Part shown: positions 14,873 to 22,384 of the stretch, piece after piece
Layout: every line of letters starts with the position of its first letter
Numbering within the stretch: position 1 is the first letter of the stretch
Assembly: GCA_022710665.1 (NCBI GenBank)
Contig: JAKLGN010000004.1
Span: 1-24,837 of the forward strand
Source: Methanoregula sp.
GTDB taxonomy: Archaea; Halobacteriota; Methanomicrobia; Methanomicrobiales; Methanospirillaceae
Direction: 5' to 3'
DNA: 24,837 nucleotides
Position numbers and translations under genes: made by a program
The notes under the pieces: model-generated
Told to the model about the DNA's origin: nothing
Seen by the model: only the letters and a program-made list of their open reading frames with translations
Database searches by the model: none

Positions 14873-14931
14873 ATCTGGTTTCCTGCAACATCTGCTATAA
14901 ACCTGCCGGGAAGGTTCCGGAAGCATTCACC

Positions 14932-16127
14932 TCATGCCCGCTCGCCGTGCTGGCAGATGTCCAGCCCGACATATTCCTCGTCCTCGGTGACACGCAGCCC
15001 CAACGTGCGGTCCATGATAACCCCACGACGTACGTCATGCAGAACGCGTACGCGGCCGCCACCCCGGCGCACAGGGCATTGACCAGGAACTGGTTGGCGT
15101 TGCCCCCGAACAGCCCGGTATATCCCCCGACTGCTGCCGCGGCAAAGAGACCGGTGGCAAGGGTGCCCCACAGGCCGCCCATGCCAGGGTTGGCCCAGGC
15201 ATCGAGACTCTCGTCGAACTTCTGCCTGATCCGGACGAGCATCATGGAATAACAGAGCACCCCGGCAACCGCGCCGATGAAAACGGCCACCAGCGGCGTC
15301 ACGAAACCAGCGGCAGGCGTGATGGCAACCATACCGGCAATTGCCCCGCTCACCATGCCAAGCGAGCGCGGCTTGCCGCGGTACCAGCTCGCAAACATCC
15401 AGACAAGCGTACCTGCTGATGCTGCCGAGTTGGTGTTGACAAACGCGACAGCTGCACTGCTGTTGACCGCAAGAGCGCTGCCGGCATTGAACCCGAACCA
15501 CCCGAACCAGAGGAGGGCCGCACCGACAAGTGCAATGGGAATGTTGTGCGGTTCCAAGGCATATTCACCATACCCGGCCCGACGCCCGATAACACAAGCC
15601 AGCCCCAGTGCGGCAAAGCCGGAACAGATCTCGACAACCGTTCCCCCGGCAAAATCGATAAGCCCCATCTGCTGGGCCCAACCCCCGCCCCAGGCCCAGT
15701 GTGCAAGGGGGCAATAGACAACGGTCAGCCAGACAAGACAGAAGACAATATAGGAAGAAAGTTTGATTCTCTCTGCAACCGCTGAAGTGACAATCGTAAT
15801 GGTCACTGCAGCAAAGAAGAGCTGGAATACCATGAAAACGAGCGGAGGATCTGCTGCAGTACCGGCACTGGCACTAACTCCCGATAAGCCCAGGTAGTCC
15901 AGGTTCCCGAAAACCCCTCCGAAGTCAGGCCCGAATGCAAGCGAGTACCCGATAAAAATCCACTGGATGCTTGCCAGCGCCAGGCTCACAAAGGACAGCG
16001 CAATCATCGAAATAAAGTTCTTCTTCCTTACAAGTCCGCCATAAAAAAGGCCGACACCGGGGGTCATCAGCATGACCAGCAGCGCCGAGACCAGCAGCCA
16101 GCAGGTAATTCCTGTATCCATTGCCAT
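14932..16127 (-). pseudogene. Second Amt paralogue, twin-His motif lost, frameshifted near C-terminus
   Basis: This is similar to amt1 over its whole length ([52 protein letters not shown]). Two features stand out. First, the pore histidines are replaced: Glu166 (GTVVEICSG) and Pro314 (DAWANPGMGG). Second, the frame breaks at the CCCC run 15021-15024 (plus strand): after MTYVV the conserved tail continues one base out of phase as VIMDRTLGLRVTEDEEYVGL and HGERA, stopping at 14932. One extra G on the coding strand would repair it. As written, the ORF ends at 14895 with a nonsense tail. GGTGAT precedes the ATG at 16127. If the shift is a sequence error, the product may be an altered channel or ammonium sensor; otherwise it is a recent pseudogene. 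Confidence 0.85.
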
Positions 16128-16225
16128 GTAATCACCGTAATAAGATGATCAACTGCGACCGGACTGTTCCATCACTGCGCTGGAAACCCTGCAGGTACCG
16201 GGCGTCTGGGTGCCCTCCCGTGGAC

Positions 16226-16240
16226 GAATGCCAAGCATTC
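16226..16240. promoter_or_regulatory. Inverted repeat upstream of amt2
   Basis: GAATGC-CAA-GCATTC is a perfect 6-bp inverted repeat with a 3-nt spacer, ~100 nt before the amt2 start, in the 210-nt gap after glnA. It could be an operator or a small hairpin. No convincing TATA box was found for amt2, so it may depend on readthrough from glnA. Confidence 0.3.
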
Positions 16241-16337
16241 CGGTACGGGCATCAGAGCGGAGAGACAGAACGATCGGCCGATCCGTACGGGATTACAAGT
16301 CCGTAAATCACCGATTATTCAAAAATTTTTATAAGAT

Positions 16338-17663
16338 TTAATATGTTGCCAGATACCGGTCCAGTTCCCACGGGTGGACCGCGAGCCGGAAGGCATCGGT
16401 TTCCATCTCGGCAATGCGAGTAAGGTTGGTTACCACGTGCTCGCCGAGGATATTGCAGATGACCTCGTCCTTGAGGAGTGCTGCGTTTGCCTCGGCAAGA
16501 CTTGCTGGCAGCATCTCGACCTTGAGCCGCTTGCGATCCTTTGCGTTGAGGTGGTAGATGTTGGTGTTGGTCGACTCCGGTGGCATGATCTTGTTCCTGA
16601 TACCATCCATCCCTGCTGCGAGCATGCAGGCGAAGGTGAGGTACGGATTGCACATCGGATCAGGGCTCCGGAACTCGGCGCGGGTGCTGTTGCCCCGGGC
16701 TGCCGGGACGCGGACGAGTGCCGAGCGGTTTGCTGCGCTCCAGGCAAGGTAGCAGGGGGCTTCGTAGCCGGGAACGAGGCGCTTGTAAGAGTTGATGGTC
16801 GGGTTCGCGACCCGGGTGATTGCCTTTGCATGCTTCAGGATACCGCCGATATAGTAGAGGCATGTGTCCGAAAGCTGCAGTTCGGCGTTTGCATCGTAAA
16901 ACGCGTTCTTGCCGTTCTTGGAGAGAGAGCCGTGGGTATGCATGCCGCTGCCGTTGATGCCGGCAATCGGCTTGGCCATGAAGGATGCGTGGAGGCCGTA
17001 CTGCAGGGCAATCGACTTCGTTGCAAACTTGAAGGTGATGACGCGGTCTGCGGTCACGAGGGCATCGCCGTACTTGAAGTCGATCTCGTGCTGGCTGTCG
17101 GCAACTTCGTGGTGGGAAGCTTCGATCTCAAAGCCCATATTGCTCAGTGCAAGGACCACGTCGCGCCGGACATCTTCTGCCGAGTCCGTGGGGGCGAGGT
17201 CGAAATACGCACCATGGTCCTCGAACTCCGTGGTAGGTTGGCCATCGTACATCTTGAACAGGAAAAACTCAAGTTCGGGCCCGGTGTTAAAGGTAAATCC
17301 TGCCTTCGCTGCATCTGCCATCGCCTTGCGCAGGATGAAGCGGGGGTCCCCTTCAAAAGGCTTGTTGCCGTACGTCTGGACATCGCAGATGAACCGGGCA
17401 ACCTTTCCTTCCTGGGGCCTCCACGGGAGAACTGCATACGTGGCCGGGTCGGGCTTGAGGATCATGTCGGATTCTTCGATCCGGGCAAATCCTTCAATAG
17501 AAGATCCATCGAACCAGATACCTTCGGTCAGTGCTTTCTCGGCCTGGATTGCAGGAATCGAGACGTTTTTGGGCATCCCCTGGATGTCCGTGAACTGGAG
17601 ACGGATGAATTTAACCCCGTCTGCCTCGATTTTCTTGAGCATTTTCGTTACATCTGCTGACAT
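16338..17663 (-). CDS. glnA: Glutamine synthetase type I (GSI-alpha)
   Basis: A 441-aa enzyme that makes glutamine from glutamate, ammonia and ATP as a dodecamer. Visible motifs are the N-terminal FIRLQFTDIQGMPKNV, latch-loop DGSSIEGFARIEESD, GPELEFFLF, metal-site HHEVADSQHEIDF, GSGMHTHGSL, and the ATP-site NPTINSYKRLVPGYEAPCYL. The region corresponding to the enterobacterial adenylylated Tyr reads NIYHLNAKDRKRL, as in the non-adenylylated GSI-alpha type. The start at 17663 is preferred because the TATA box (17690-17699) predicts transcription from about 17668 and the length then matches GSI-alpha; ATG 17675 is the alternative. It is divergent from the glutamate synthase operon across a region with tandem palindromes. 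A T-rich tract after the stop (16319-16332) may end the transcript. Confidence 0.97.
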   Translation of the reverse strand: MSADVTKMLKKIEADGVKFIRLQFTDIQGMPKNVSIPAIQAEKALTEGIWFDGSSIEGFARIEESDMILKPDPATYAVLPWRPQEGKVARFICDVQTYGNKPFEGDPRFILRKAMADAAKAGFTFNTGPELEFFLFKMYDGQPTTEFEDHGAYFDLAPTDSAEDVRRDVVLALSNMGFEIEASHHEVADSQHEIDFKYGDALVTADRVITFKFATKSIALQYGLHASFMAKPIAGINGSGMHTHGSLSKNGKNAFYDANAELQLSDTCLYYIGGILKHAKAITRVANPTINSYKRLVPGYEAPCYLAWSAANRSALVRVPAARGNSTRAEFRSPDPMCNPYLTFACMLAAGMDGIRNKIMPPESTNTNIYHLNAKDRKRLKVEMLPASLAEANAALLKDEVICNILGEHVVTNLTRIAEMETDAFRLAVHPWELDRYLATY

Positions 17664-17689
17664 ACTGGAAGACATGTTCCACCCAATCA

Positions 17690-17699
17690 TATTTATACC
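17690..17699 (-). promoter_or_regulatory. TATA box of glnA
   Basis: Minus strand GGTATAAATA, an excellent archaeal TATA box, centred ~32 nt before the ATG at 17663 and only ~20 nt before the ATG at 17675. It therefore favours the inner start codon. Confidence 0.65.
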
Positions 17700-17724
17700 T
17701 ATTGAGCCAATGTTACTGCACAAC

Positions 17725-17738
17725 TGAACGAATGTTCA
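17725..17738. promoter_or_regulatory. Operator-like palindrome 1, TGAA-N6-TTCA
   Basis: TGAACGAATGTTCA, one of two near-identical palindromes 22 bp apart between glnA and the glutamate synthase operon. The GAA-N6-TTC core and spacing equal those of the NrpR box GGAA-N6-TTCC, with the outer G/C pair changed to T/A. It lies upstream of the glnA TATA box. Confidence 0.6.
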
Positions 17739-17746
17739 TATCATCA

Positions 17747-17760
17747 TGAACATATGTTCA
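17747..17760. promoter_or_regulatory. Operator-like palindrome 2, TGAA-N6-TTCA
   Basis: TGAACATATGTTCA is a perfect 14-bp palindrome. Its CATATG centre lies ~39 nt before the glutamate synthase start codon at 17792, so it probably overlaps that operon's TATA element. Binding here would block the operon's promoter. Confidence 0.65.
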
Positions 17761-17791
17761 ACAGTACTGGATCAGTTTCCATTGTGATAAT

Positions 17792-18844
17792 ATGTGTGGT
17801 ATTATAGGTGTCATTGACCGGCGTCGACAGCTGATGGACGGCTCCAGGATTCGTGAGGCTCTCGCGTCCATGGACGAGCGTGGGAGCGGAGAAGGTGCAG
17901 GGTATGTGGCATATGGGATCTATCCTGACTACAAGGAGTACTACGCACTCCATGTATTCTTCGATAATATCCGGGAAAACAAGGCCTCGCTCGATAACCA
18001 GCTGGAGAAGTGGGGGACCATCATCCATGACGAGCAGATCAAGACCCATGAACAGCCCGGTCTCCGGAAGGTCCACACGCCGTGGAGGTACTTCTTCCGA
18101 CCGGACCGGACCCTGATGCCGAAAAGCACCACTCCCGAAGAGGATATTATCACGCACCTGGTCATGAAAGTCAACAGCGAGAAGAACGGGGCGCTCATCT
18201 TCTCATCCGGGAAAAACGTCGGAGTCTTCAAAGCAGCTGGCTGGCCCGAGGACGTGGCGAACTTTTACCGGATCCAGGACTACAAAGGATACCTCTGGCT
18301 TGCCCATAACCGGTACCCGACCAACACGGCCGGGTGGTGGGGCGGGGCCCACCCGTTCAACCTCCTCAACTGGAGCGTTGTCCACAACGGTGAAATCACC
18401 TCCTACGGCACCAACCGGCGCTACATCGAGAGTTACGGGTACAAGTGCACAATGTACACCGACACGGAAGTCGTTGCCTACCTCGTCGACCTTCTCGTGA
18501 GGAAGCACGGGCTCTCAGAGAAGATGGCGGTCCGGGCGCTCGCCCCGCCATTCTGGGAAGAGATCGACCGGATGCCGGCAAAGGAACAGGAGCTCAACCA
18601 GGCACTCCGGCTCACCTACGGTTCCGCCCTCATGAACGGGCCCTTTGCGATCTGCGTGGCAAACGAGAACTCGCTCGTCGGGTTCACGGACCGGATCAAG
18701 CTCCGCCCCCTGGTTTCTGGTGAGAGCGGCGACCGTCTCTTCATCTCCAGTGAAGAGGCAGCGATCCGGCGGATCGATCCCGACGTGGAGAACATCGCGA
18801 TGCCCAAGGCCGGTGAGCCGGTGATCGGGAAGGTGTACTCATGA
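17792..18844 (+). CDS. Glutamate synthase, glutaminase (class II GATase) subunit
   Basis: A 350-aa Ntn-type class II amidotransferase. Cys2 directly after Met (MCGIIGVID) is the catalytic N-terminal nucleophile. Further class II marks are LAHNRYPTNTAGWWGGAHPF, WSVVHNGEITSYG and the MYTDTEVVAYL segment. It hydrolyses glutamine and passes ammonia to the synthase subunit. In bacteria this is the first domain of GltB; here, as in other archaea, it is a separate polypeptide. GTGAT 4-8 nt upstream supports the ATG. Its stop overlaps the next gene's start (ATGA at 18841), which indicates translational coupling and a common complex. Confidence 0.92.
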   Translation: MCGIIGVIDRRRQLMDGSRIREALASMDERGSGEGAGYVAYGIYPDYKEYYALHVFFDNIRENKASLDNQLEKWGTIIHDEQIKTHEQPGLRKVHTPWRYFFRPDRTLMPKSTTPEEDIITHLVMKVNSEKNGALIFSSGKNVGVFKAAGWPEDVANFYRIQDYKGYLWLAHNRYPTNTAGWWGGAHPFNLLNWSVVHNGEITSYGTNRRYIESYGYKCTMYTDTEVVAYLVDLLVRKHGLSEKMAVRALAPPFWEEIDRMPAKEQELNQALRLTYGSALMNGPFAICVANENSLVGFTDRIKLRPLVSGESGDRLFISSEEAAIRRIDPDVENIAMPKAGEPVIGKVYS

Positions 18845-20352
18845 GCATCGGCAGCACTCCTCTGAAGTTCCGTGTCAGGATCGATCCGGAGCAGTGCATG
18901 AACTGCGGCCGCTGCATCGGGAGCTGCTCGTACGGGGTGTTCCGGCGCGAAGGCGACGATATCCGGATCAACTCAAGAAACTGCGTTGCCTGCCACCGGT
19001 GCATAGCGTTCTGCCCGCGGGATGCCATCGAGATCGAGGAGAAGCCGGGCGATTACCGGAGCCACCCGGTCTGGACCCGCGACGTGCGCGAGGCGGTCTT
19101 CAACCAGGCCCGGACCGGCAAGATCATCCTTGCCGGTATGGGCAATGCCAAGCCGTACCCGATCATCTTCGACCATCTGGTCCTCGATGCGTGCCAGGTG
19201 ACCAACCCGAGCATCGACCCGCTCCGGGAGCCCATGGAGCTCCGGACCTACATCGGCAAAAAACCCTCATCCCTTGACCTGAAACAGCTATCGAACGGCG
19301 ATGTCGAACTGAAGACGAAACTCACCCCCAACCTCCAGATCGAGACCCCGATCATGATCGGGCACATGAGTTACGGGGCGATCAGCCTGAACGCTCAGAC
19401 TGCGCTTGCAAAAGCTGTCAGCAGGATCGGCACCTTCATGGGAACCGGGGAAGGCGGGCTTCACGAATCGCTCTACCCGTACCAGGACCACATGATTGTG
19501 CAGGTCGCCTCGGGCCGTTTCGGCGTAGACATCAACTATCTCGAGCGGGGGGCAGCGATCGAGATCAAGATCGGGCAGGGCGCAAAACCCGGTATCGGCG
19601 GCCACCTCCCGGGCGAGAAGGTCTGCGCCGATGTCTCGTGCACCCGCATGATCCCCGAGGGGAGCGATGCGATCAGCCCTGCTCCTCACCACGATATCTA
19701 CAGTATCGAGGACCTCAAGCAGCTCGTCCGGAGCCTCAAGGAGGCAACCGAGTGGAAGAAACCGGTCTTTGTCAAGATCGCCGCGGTCCATAACTCCGCA
19801 GCCATCGCAGCCGGTATCGCCCGGTCCGGAGCCGATGCGGTCGTTGTTGACGGATTCCGGGGGGGGACCGGGGCTGCACCACGGGTTTTCCGGGATAATG
19901 TGGGCATCCCGGTCGAAGCAGCCGTTGCAAGTGTGGATGCAAAACTCCGCCAGCAGGGGATACGGAACGAGGTCTCCATCATTGCAAGCGGCGGCATCCG
20001 GGAGAGTGCGGATGTGGCAAAGATCATCTGCCTCGGTGCCGATGCAGTTTATATCGGGACCTCCGCCCTGGTTGCCATGGGCTGCCGGGTCTGCGGTACC
20101 TGTTACCGGGGCACCTGCGCCTGGGGTATCGCCACCCAGAAACCGGAGCTCGTGCAGCGCCTTGACCCCGAGACCAATGCCGTACAGGTCGGGAACCTGA
20201 TCCACGGCTGGACCGACGAGCTTGCAGAACTGATGGGGGCGGCTGGCATCAACAGCATCGAGAGCCTCCGGGGCAACCGCGACCGGCTCCGGGGCTATAT
20301 GCTCGATGAAGGTATCCTGAAAGTTCTCGATGTGCAGACCGTGGGGGCGTAA
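18841..20352 (+). CDS. Glutamate synthase central FMN/Fe-S subunit with N-terminal ferredoxin domain
   Basis: A 503-aa subunit. The N-terminal ~65 residues carry a two-cluster ferredoxin (CMNCGRCIGSCSYGV and CVACHRCIAFCP). The rest is the FMN-binding synthase barrel: IGHMSYGAISLNAQTALAKA, GTGEGGLHE, IKIGQGAKPGIGGHLPGEKV, DGFRGGTGAAP and IASGGIRESADVAKI. Cys residues in GCRVCGTCYRGTCAWG fit the [3Fe-4S] cluster loop. It converts 2-oxoglutarate plus channelled ammonia to glutamate using electrons from its Fe-S chain. This archaeal architecture lacks a GltD-like NADPH subunit. The four genes 17792-22126 overlap or abut, so they form one operon. Confidence 0.95.
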   Translation: MSIGSTPLKFRVRIDPEQCMNCGRCIGSCSYGVFRREGDDIRINSRNCVACHRCIAFCPRDAIEIEEKPGDYRSHPVWTRDVREAVFNQARTGKIILAGMGNAKPYPIIFDHLVLDACQVTNPSIDPLREPMELRTYIGKKPSSLDLKQLSNGDVELKTKLTPNLQIETPIMIGHMSYGAISLNAQTALAKAVSRIGTFMGTGEGGLHESLYPYQDHMIVQVASGRFGVDINYLERGAAIEIKIGQGAKPGIGGHLPGEKVCADVSCTRMIPEGSDAISPAPHHDIYSIEDLKQLVRSLKEATEWKKPVFVKIAAVHNSAAIAAGIARSGADAVVVDGFRGGTGAAPRVFRDNVGIPVEAAVASVDAKLRQQGIRNEVSIIASGGIRESADVAKIICLGADAVYIGTSALVAMGCRVCGTCYRGTCAWGIATQKPELVQRLDPETNAVQVGNLIHGWTDELAELMGAAGINSIESLRGNRDRLRGYMLDEGILKVLDVQTVGA

Positions 20353-20354
20353 CG

Positions 20355-21098
20355 ATGAAAACGGTACGCATTGATGCAAAGGATCTCCATTACACCCCCC
20401 TCAATCAGAAGATCCGGGCTGCTGTCGATAACGGGGCAAAAGAGATCGTCATCGACAACGTGCTCGGCCAGCGGTTCATTGGCGACGGCCTGAGGGGTGA
20501 GGGCGTGACCATTACGGTGAATGGCGTCCCCGGCGGCGACCTTGCTATGTTCATGAGCGGCCCGACCGTGATTGTCAACGGCAATGCCGACCATGCACCG
20601 GGCAATACGATGGACAAGGGAAAGGTGATTATCCATGGCAGTGCCGGCGATGCGGTTGCCCACAGCATGCGGGGCGGCCGGGTCTATGTCCGGGGCAACA
20701 TCGGGTACCGGGGCGGCATCCACATGAAGCAGTACCTGGAGAAGCGCCCCATCCTGGTGGTCGGGGGAGCTGCACGGGCGTTCCTCGGCGAGTACATGGC
20801 CGGCGGGCTCCTGATCGTGCTCGGGCTTACGGGTACAGCCCCTATCAGCGAGCGCGGTGTCGGGAGCGGGATCCATGGCGGGGAGATCATCGTTCGCGGA
20901 AAGGTTGATATCCAGTACCTTGGCGTAGGGGCAAAACAGCAGCCGCTCACGGATGAAGAGAAGACGGTCATCCTGCCGGTCGTCGAGGACTTTGCAGGGG
21001 TATTCGGGATCGATGCCGCTCCCCTCCGGGCGGATACGTACACGAAGATCATCCCGTCAAGCGCACGGCCGTTTGCCAACAAGTATACCTGGGAGTGA
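20355..21098 (+). CDS. Glutamate synthase GXGXG (C-terminal domain) subunit
   Basis: A 247-aa right-handed beta-helix protein matching the GXGXG domain of glutamate synthase and formylmethanofuran dehydrogenase subunit C. Repeated G-rich turns are seen: GQRFIGDGLRGEGVTITVNG, NADHAPGNTMDKGKVIIHGS, AGDAVAHSMRGGRVYVRGN and GSGIHGGEIIVRGKV. It is the third piece of the split GltB and is structural rather than catalytic. It begins 2 nt after the synthase stop, and its own stop is 2 nt before the ATG of the F420-type gene. An FwdC assignment is less likely because the operon partners are glutamate synthase subunits. Confidence 0.93.
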   Translation: MKTVRIDAKDLHYTPLNQKIRAAVDNGAKEIVIDNVLGQRFIGDGLRGEGVTITVNGVPGGDLAMFMSGPTVIVNGNADHAPGNTMDKGKVIIHGSAGDAVAHSMRGGRVYVRGNIGYRGGIHMKQYLEKRPILVVGGAARAFLGEYMAGGLLIVLGLTGTAPISERGVGSGIHGGEIIVRGKVDIQYLGVGAKQQPLTDEEKTVILPVVEDFAGVFGIDAAPLRADTYTKIIPSSARPFANKYTWE

Positions 21099-21100
21099 GA

Positions 21101-22126
21101 ATGATGGCTGCAAAAAATTATCTCGATTTGAAAAGCGAGGTCTGGGATACAGGGATCTGTTCCGGCTGCGGCGCCTGCATTGCCGTCTGCCCTGCTGATG
21201 CCCTCTCCTTCAAAGAGGGAGAGATGGTGACTGCCCCGGCCAGTAACGGGTACTGCAAGCAGGCTACCGACAATGTTCCCTGCGGGGCGTGCTATGCATC
21301 CTGTCCCCGCACCGTTGACCAGCCGAGACTGGAACTGGGCAATTACCAGGAGATCGTATCAGCAAAAGCCATGTTCGATATCCCCCGCCGGCAAAGCGGT
21401 GGTGCGGTGACGGCAATCCTCACCCACGCTCTTGATGAGGGGCTTATCGATGCGGTCGTCACGGTGATGGAAGATCACTGGACCCTGAAACCGTCCTCCG
21501 TTGTCATCACGAAATCGGAAATGCTCGTCCAGCAGGCCGGGAGCCGGTACAGCTGGTGGGTGCCGCTGCTTATGGCGCTCAAGACCGCGGTCATTGAGAA
21601 AAAATGCCACAAGATTGCCGTTGTCGGGGTCCCGTGTGCCGTCATGGCGCTGGCACGGATACGGTCAAGCGAGAACGACCTCCTCAGGCCCTATGCAAAA
21701 TCCCTCCGTCTCGTGATAGGACTTTTCTGCACAGAGACCTTCGAATACCATGCCCTGATCGAAGGCAAACTCCGATGCAACTATAATCTCGAACCCCACG
21801 AGATCCGGAAACTGGATGTCAAGGGCAAACTCGAGATCCTCAAGCAGGACGGGAGCACAACCGCCGTCCCGCTCGCGGAGCTCGAGACCTGCATCCGGAA
21901 AGGCTGTCATTTCTGTACCGATCTCACCTCAGTATACGCTGATATCTCAGCTGGAGCGATCGGAAGCCCGGCCGGATCCACGACCCTGATTATCCGCACA
22001 CCGACCGGGAAGGGGTTTGTCAACAGTGCGGTGCGGGGCGGGAAACTCACGCTGGGGACCGGCGTGGACGAAGCGTTGATCAAGAAGCTCGCATCCGCGA
22101 AGATTAAGAAGAATACGAAGAAGTAA
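21101..22126 (+). CDS. FrhB-family F420 oxidoreductase subunit in the glutamate synthase operon
   Basis: A 341-aa protein of the coenzyme F420 hydrogenase/dehydrogenase beta-subunit family. The N-terminus has [4Fe-4S] motifs CSGCGACIAVCP and CGACYASCP. The FrhB core includes RRQSGGAVTAILTHAL, VVGVPCAVMALARIRSS, GLFCTETFEY, and CIRKGCHFCTDLTSVYADIS followed by GAIGSPAGSTTL. Family members hold FAD and pass electrons between F420H2 and an Fe-S partner. Being last in the glutamate synthase operon, and with no NADPH-type GltD encoded, it is the likely electron input, making this an F420H2-dependent glutamate synthase (inference). GGAGTGAG just upstream supports ATG 21101; ATG 21104 is equally close. 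Confidence 0.9.
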   Translation: MMAAKNYLDLKSEVWDTGICSGCGACIAVCPADALSFKEGEMVTAPASNGYCKQATDNVPCGACYASCPRTVDQPRLELGNYQEIVSAKAMFDIPRRQSGGAVTAILTHALDEGLIDAVVTVMEDHWTLKPSSVVITKSEMLVQQAGSRYSWWVPLLMALKTAVIEKKCHKIAVVGVPCAVMALARIRSSENDLLRPYAKSLRLVIGLFCTETFEYHALIEGKLRCNYNLEPHEIRKLDVKGKLEILKQDGSTTAVPLAELETCIRKGCHFCTDLTSVYADISAGAIGSPAGSTTLIIRTPTGKGFVNSAVRGGKLTLGTGVDEALIKKLASAKIKKNTKK

Positions 22127-22133
22127 TTTTTTT
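22127..22133 (+). terminator. Poly-T terminator of the glutamate synthase operon
   Basis: A run of seven T immediately after the TAA stop at 22124-22126, typical of archaeal intrinsic termination, which needs no stable hairpin. Confidence 0.5.
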
Positions 22134-22163
22134 AGACTTTGTTTGATGCAGGCGCTCTCGGGG

Positions 22164-22310
22164 ATGCTGTCGCCGCCGCTGGGGCTCCCCCGGTTGCGAT
22201 GATGCCGTATGACCGTACACCATCTCTGAGAAATTTCCGGTACAGGTCTGCCGAGGCATCGAAATACGCCCCCGCCCCCGACGGGGGCAGGGCTGGCGCA
22301 AGGGGGCCGA
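22164..22310 (+). repeat. Composite dispersed repeat (GGTTGCGAT element plus GC-rich hairpin module)
   Basis: GATGCTGTCGCCGCCGCTGG, then GGCTCCCCCGGTTGCGAT, recalls the GGCGCCCCGGTTGCGAT part of repeat A. Further on, GCCCCCGACGGGGGC (22273-22287), followed by AGGGCTGGCGCAAGGGGGCC, matches the hairpin module at 3572-3612. It occupies most of the 22127-22384 gap between convergent genes. Confidence 0.55.
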
Positions 22311-22384
22311 TCAGATTCGTGAAATGGTATTTTTTTAACCAAAAAAATCGGATCTCACTTACGACAGCCCCCCGCAATTCCGCC

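Noticed and set aside
16374..17660. 428-aa plus-strand ORF opposite glnA
   Set aside because: It mirrors the GC-rich third positions of glnA; composition (Val/Gly/Cys/His-rich) and lack of motifs mark it as a shadow.
19288..20379. 363-aa minus-strand ORF opposite the glutamate synthase gene
   Set aside because: Antisense to a strongly conserved enzyme, with no domain signal of its own.
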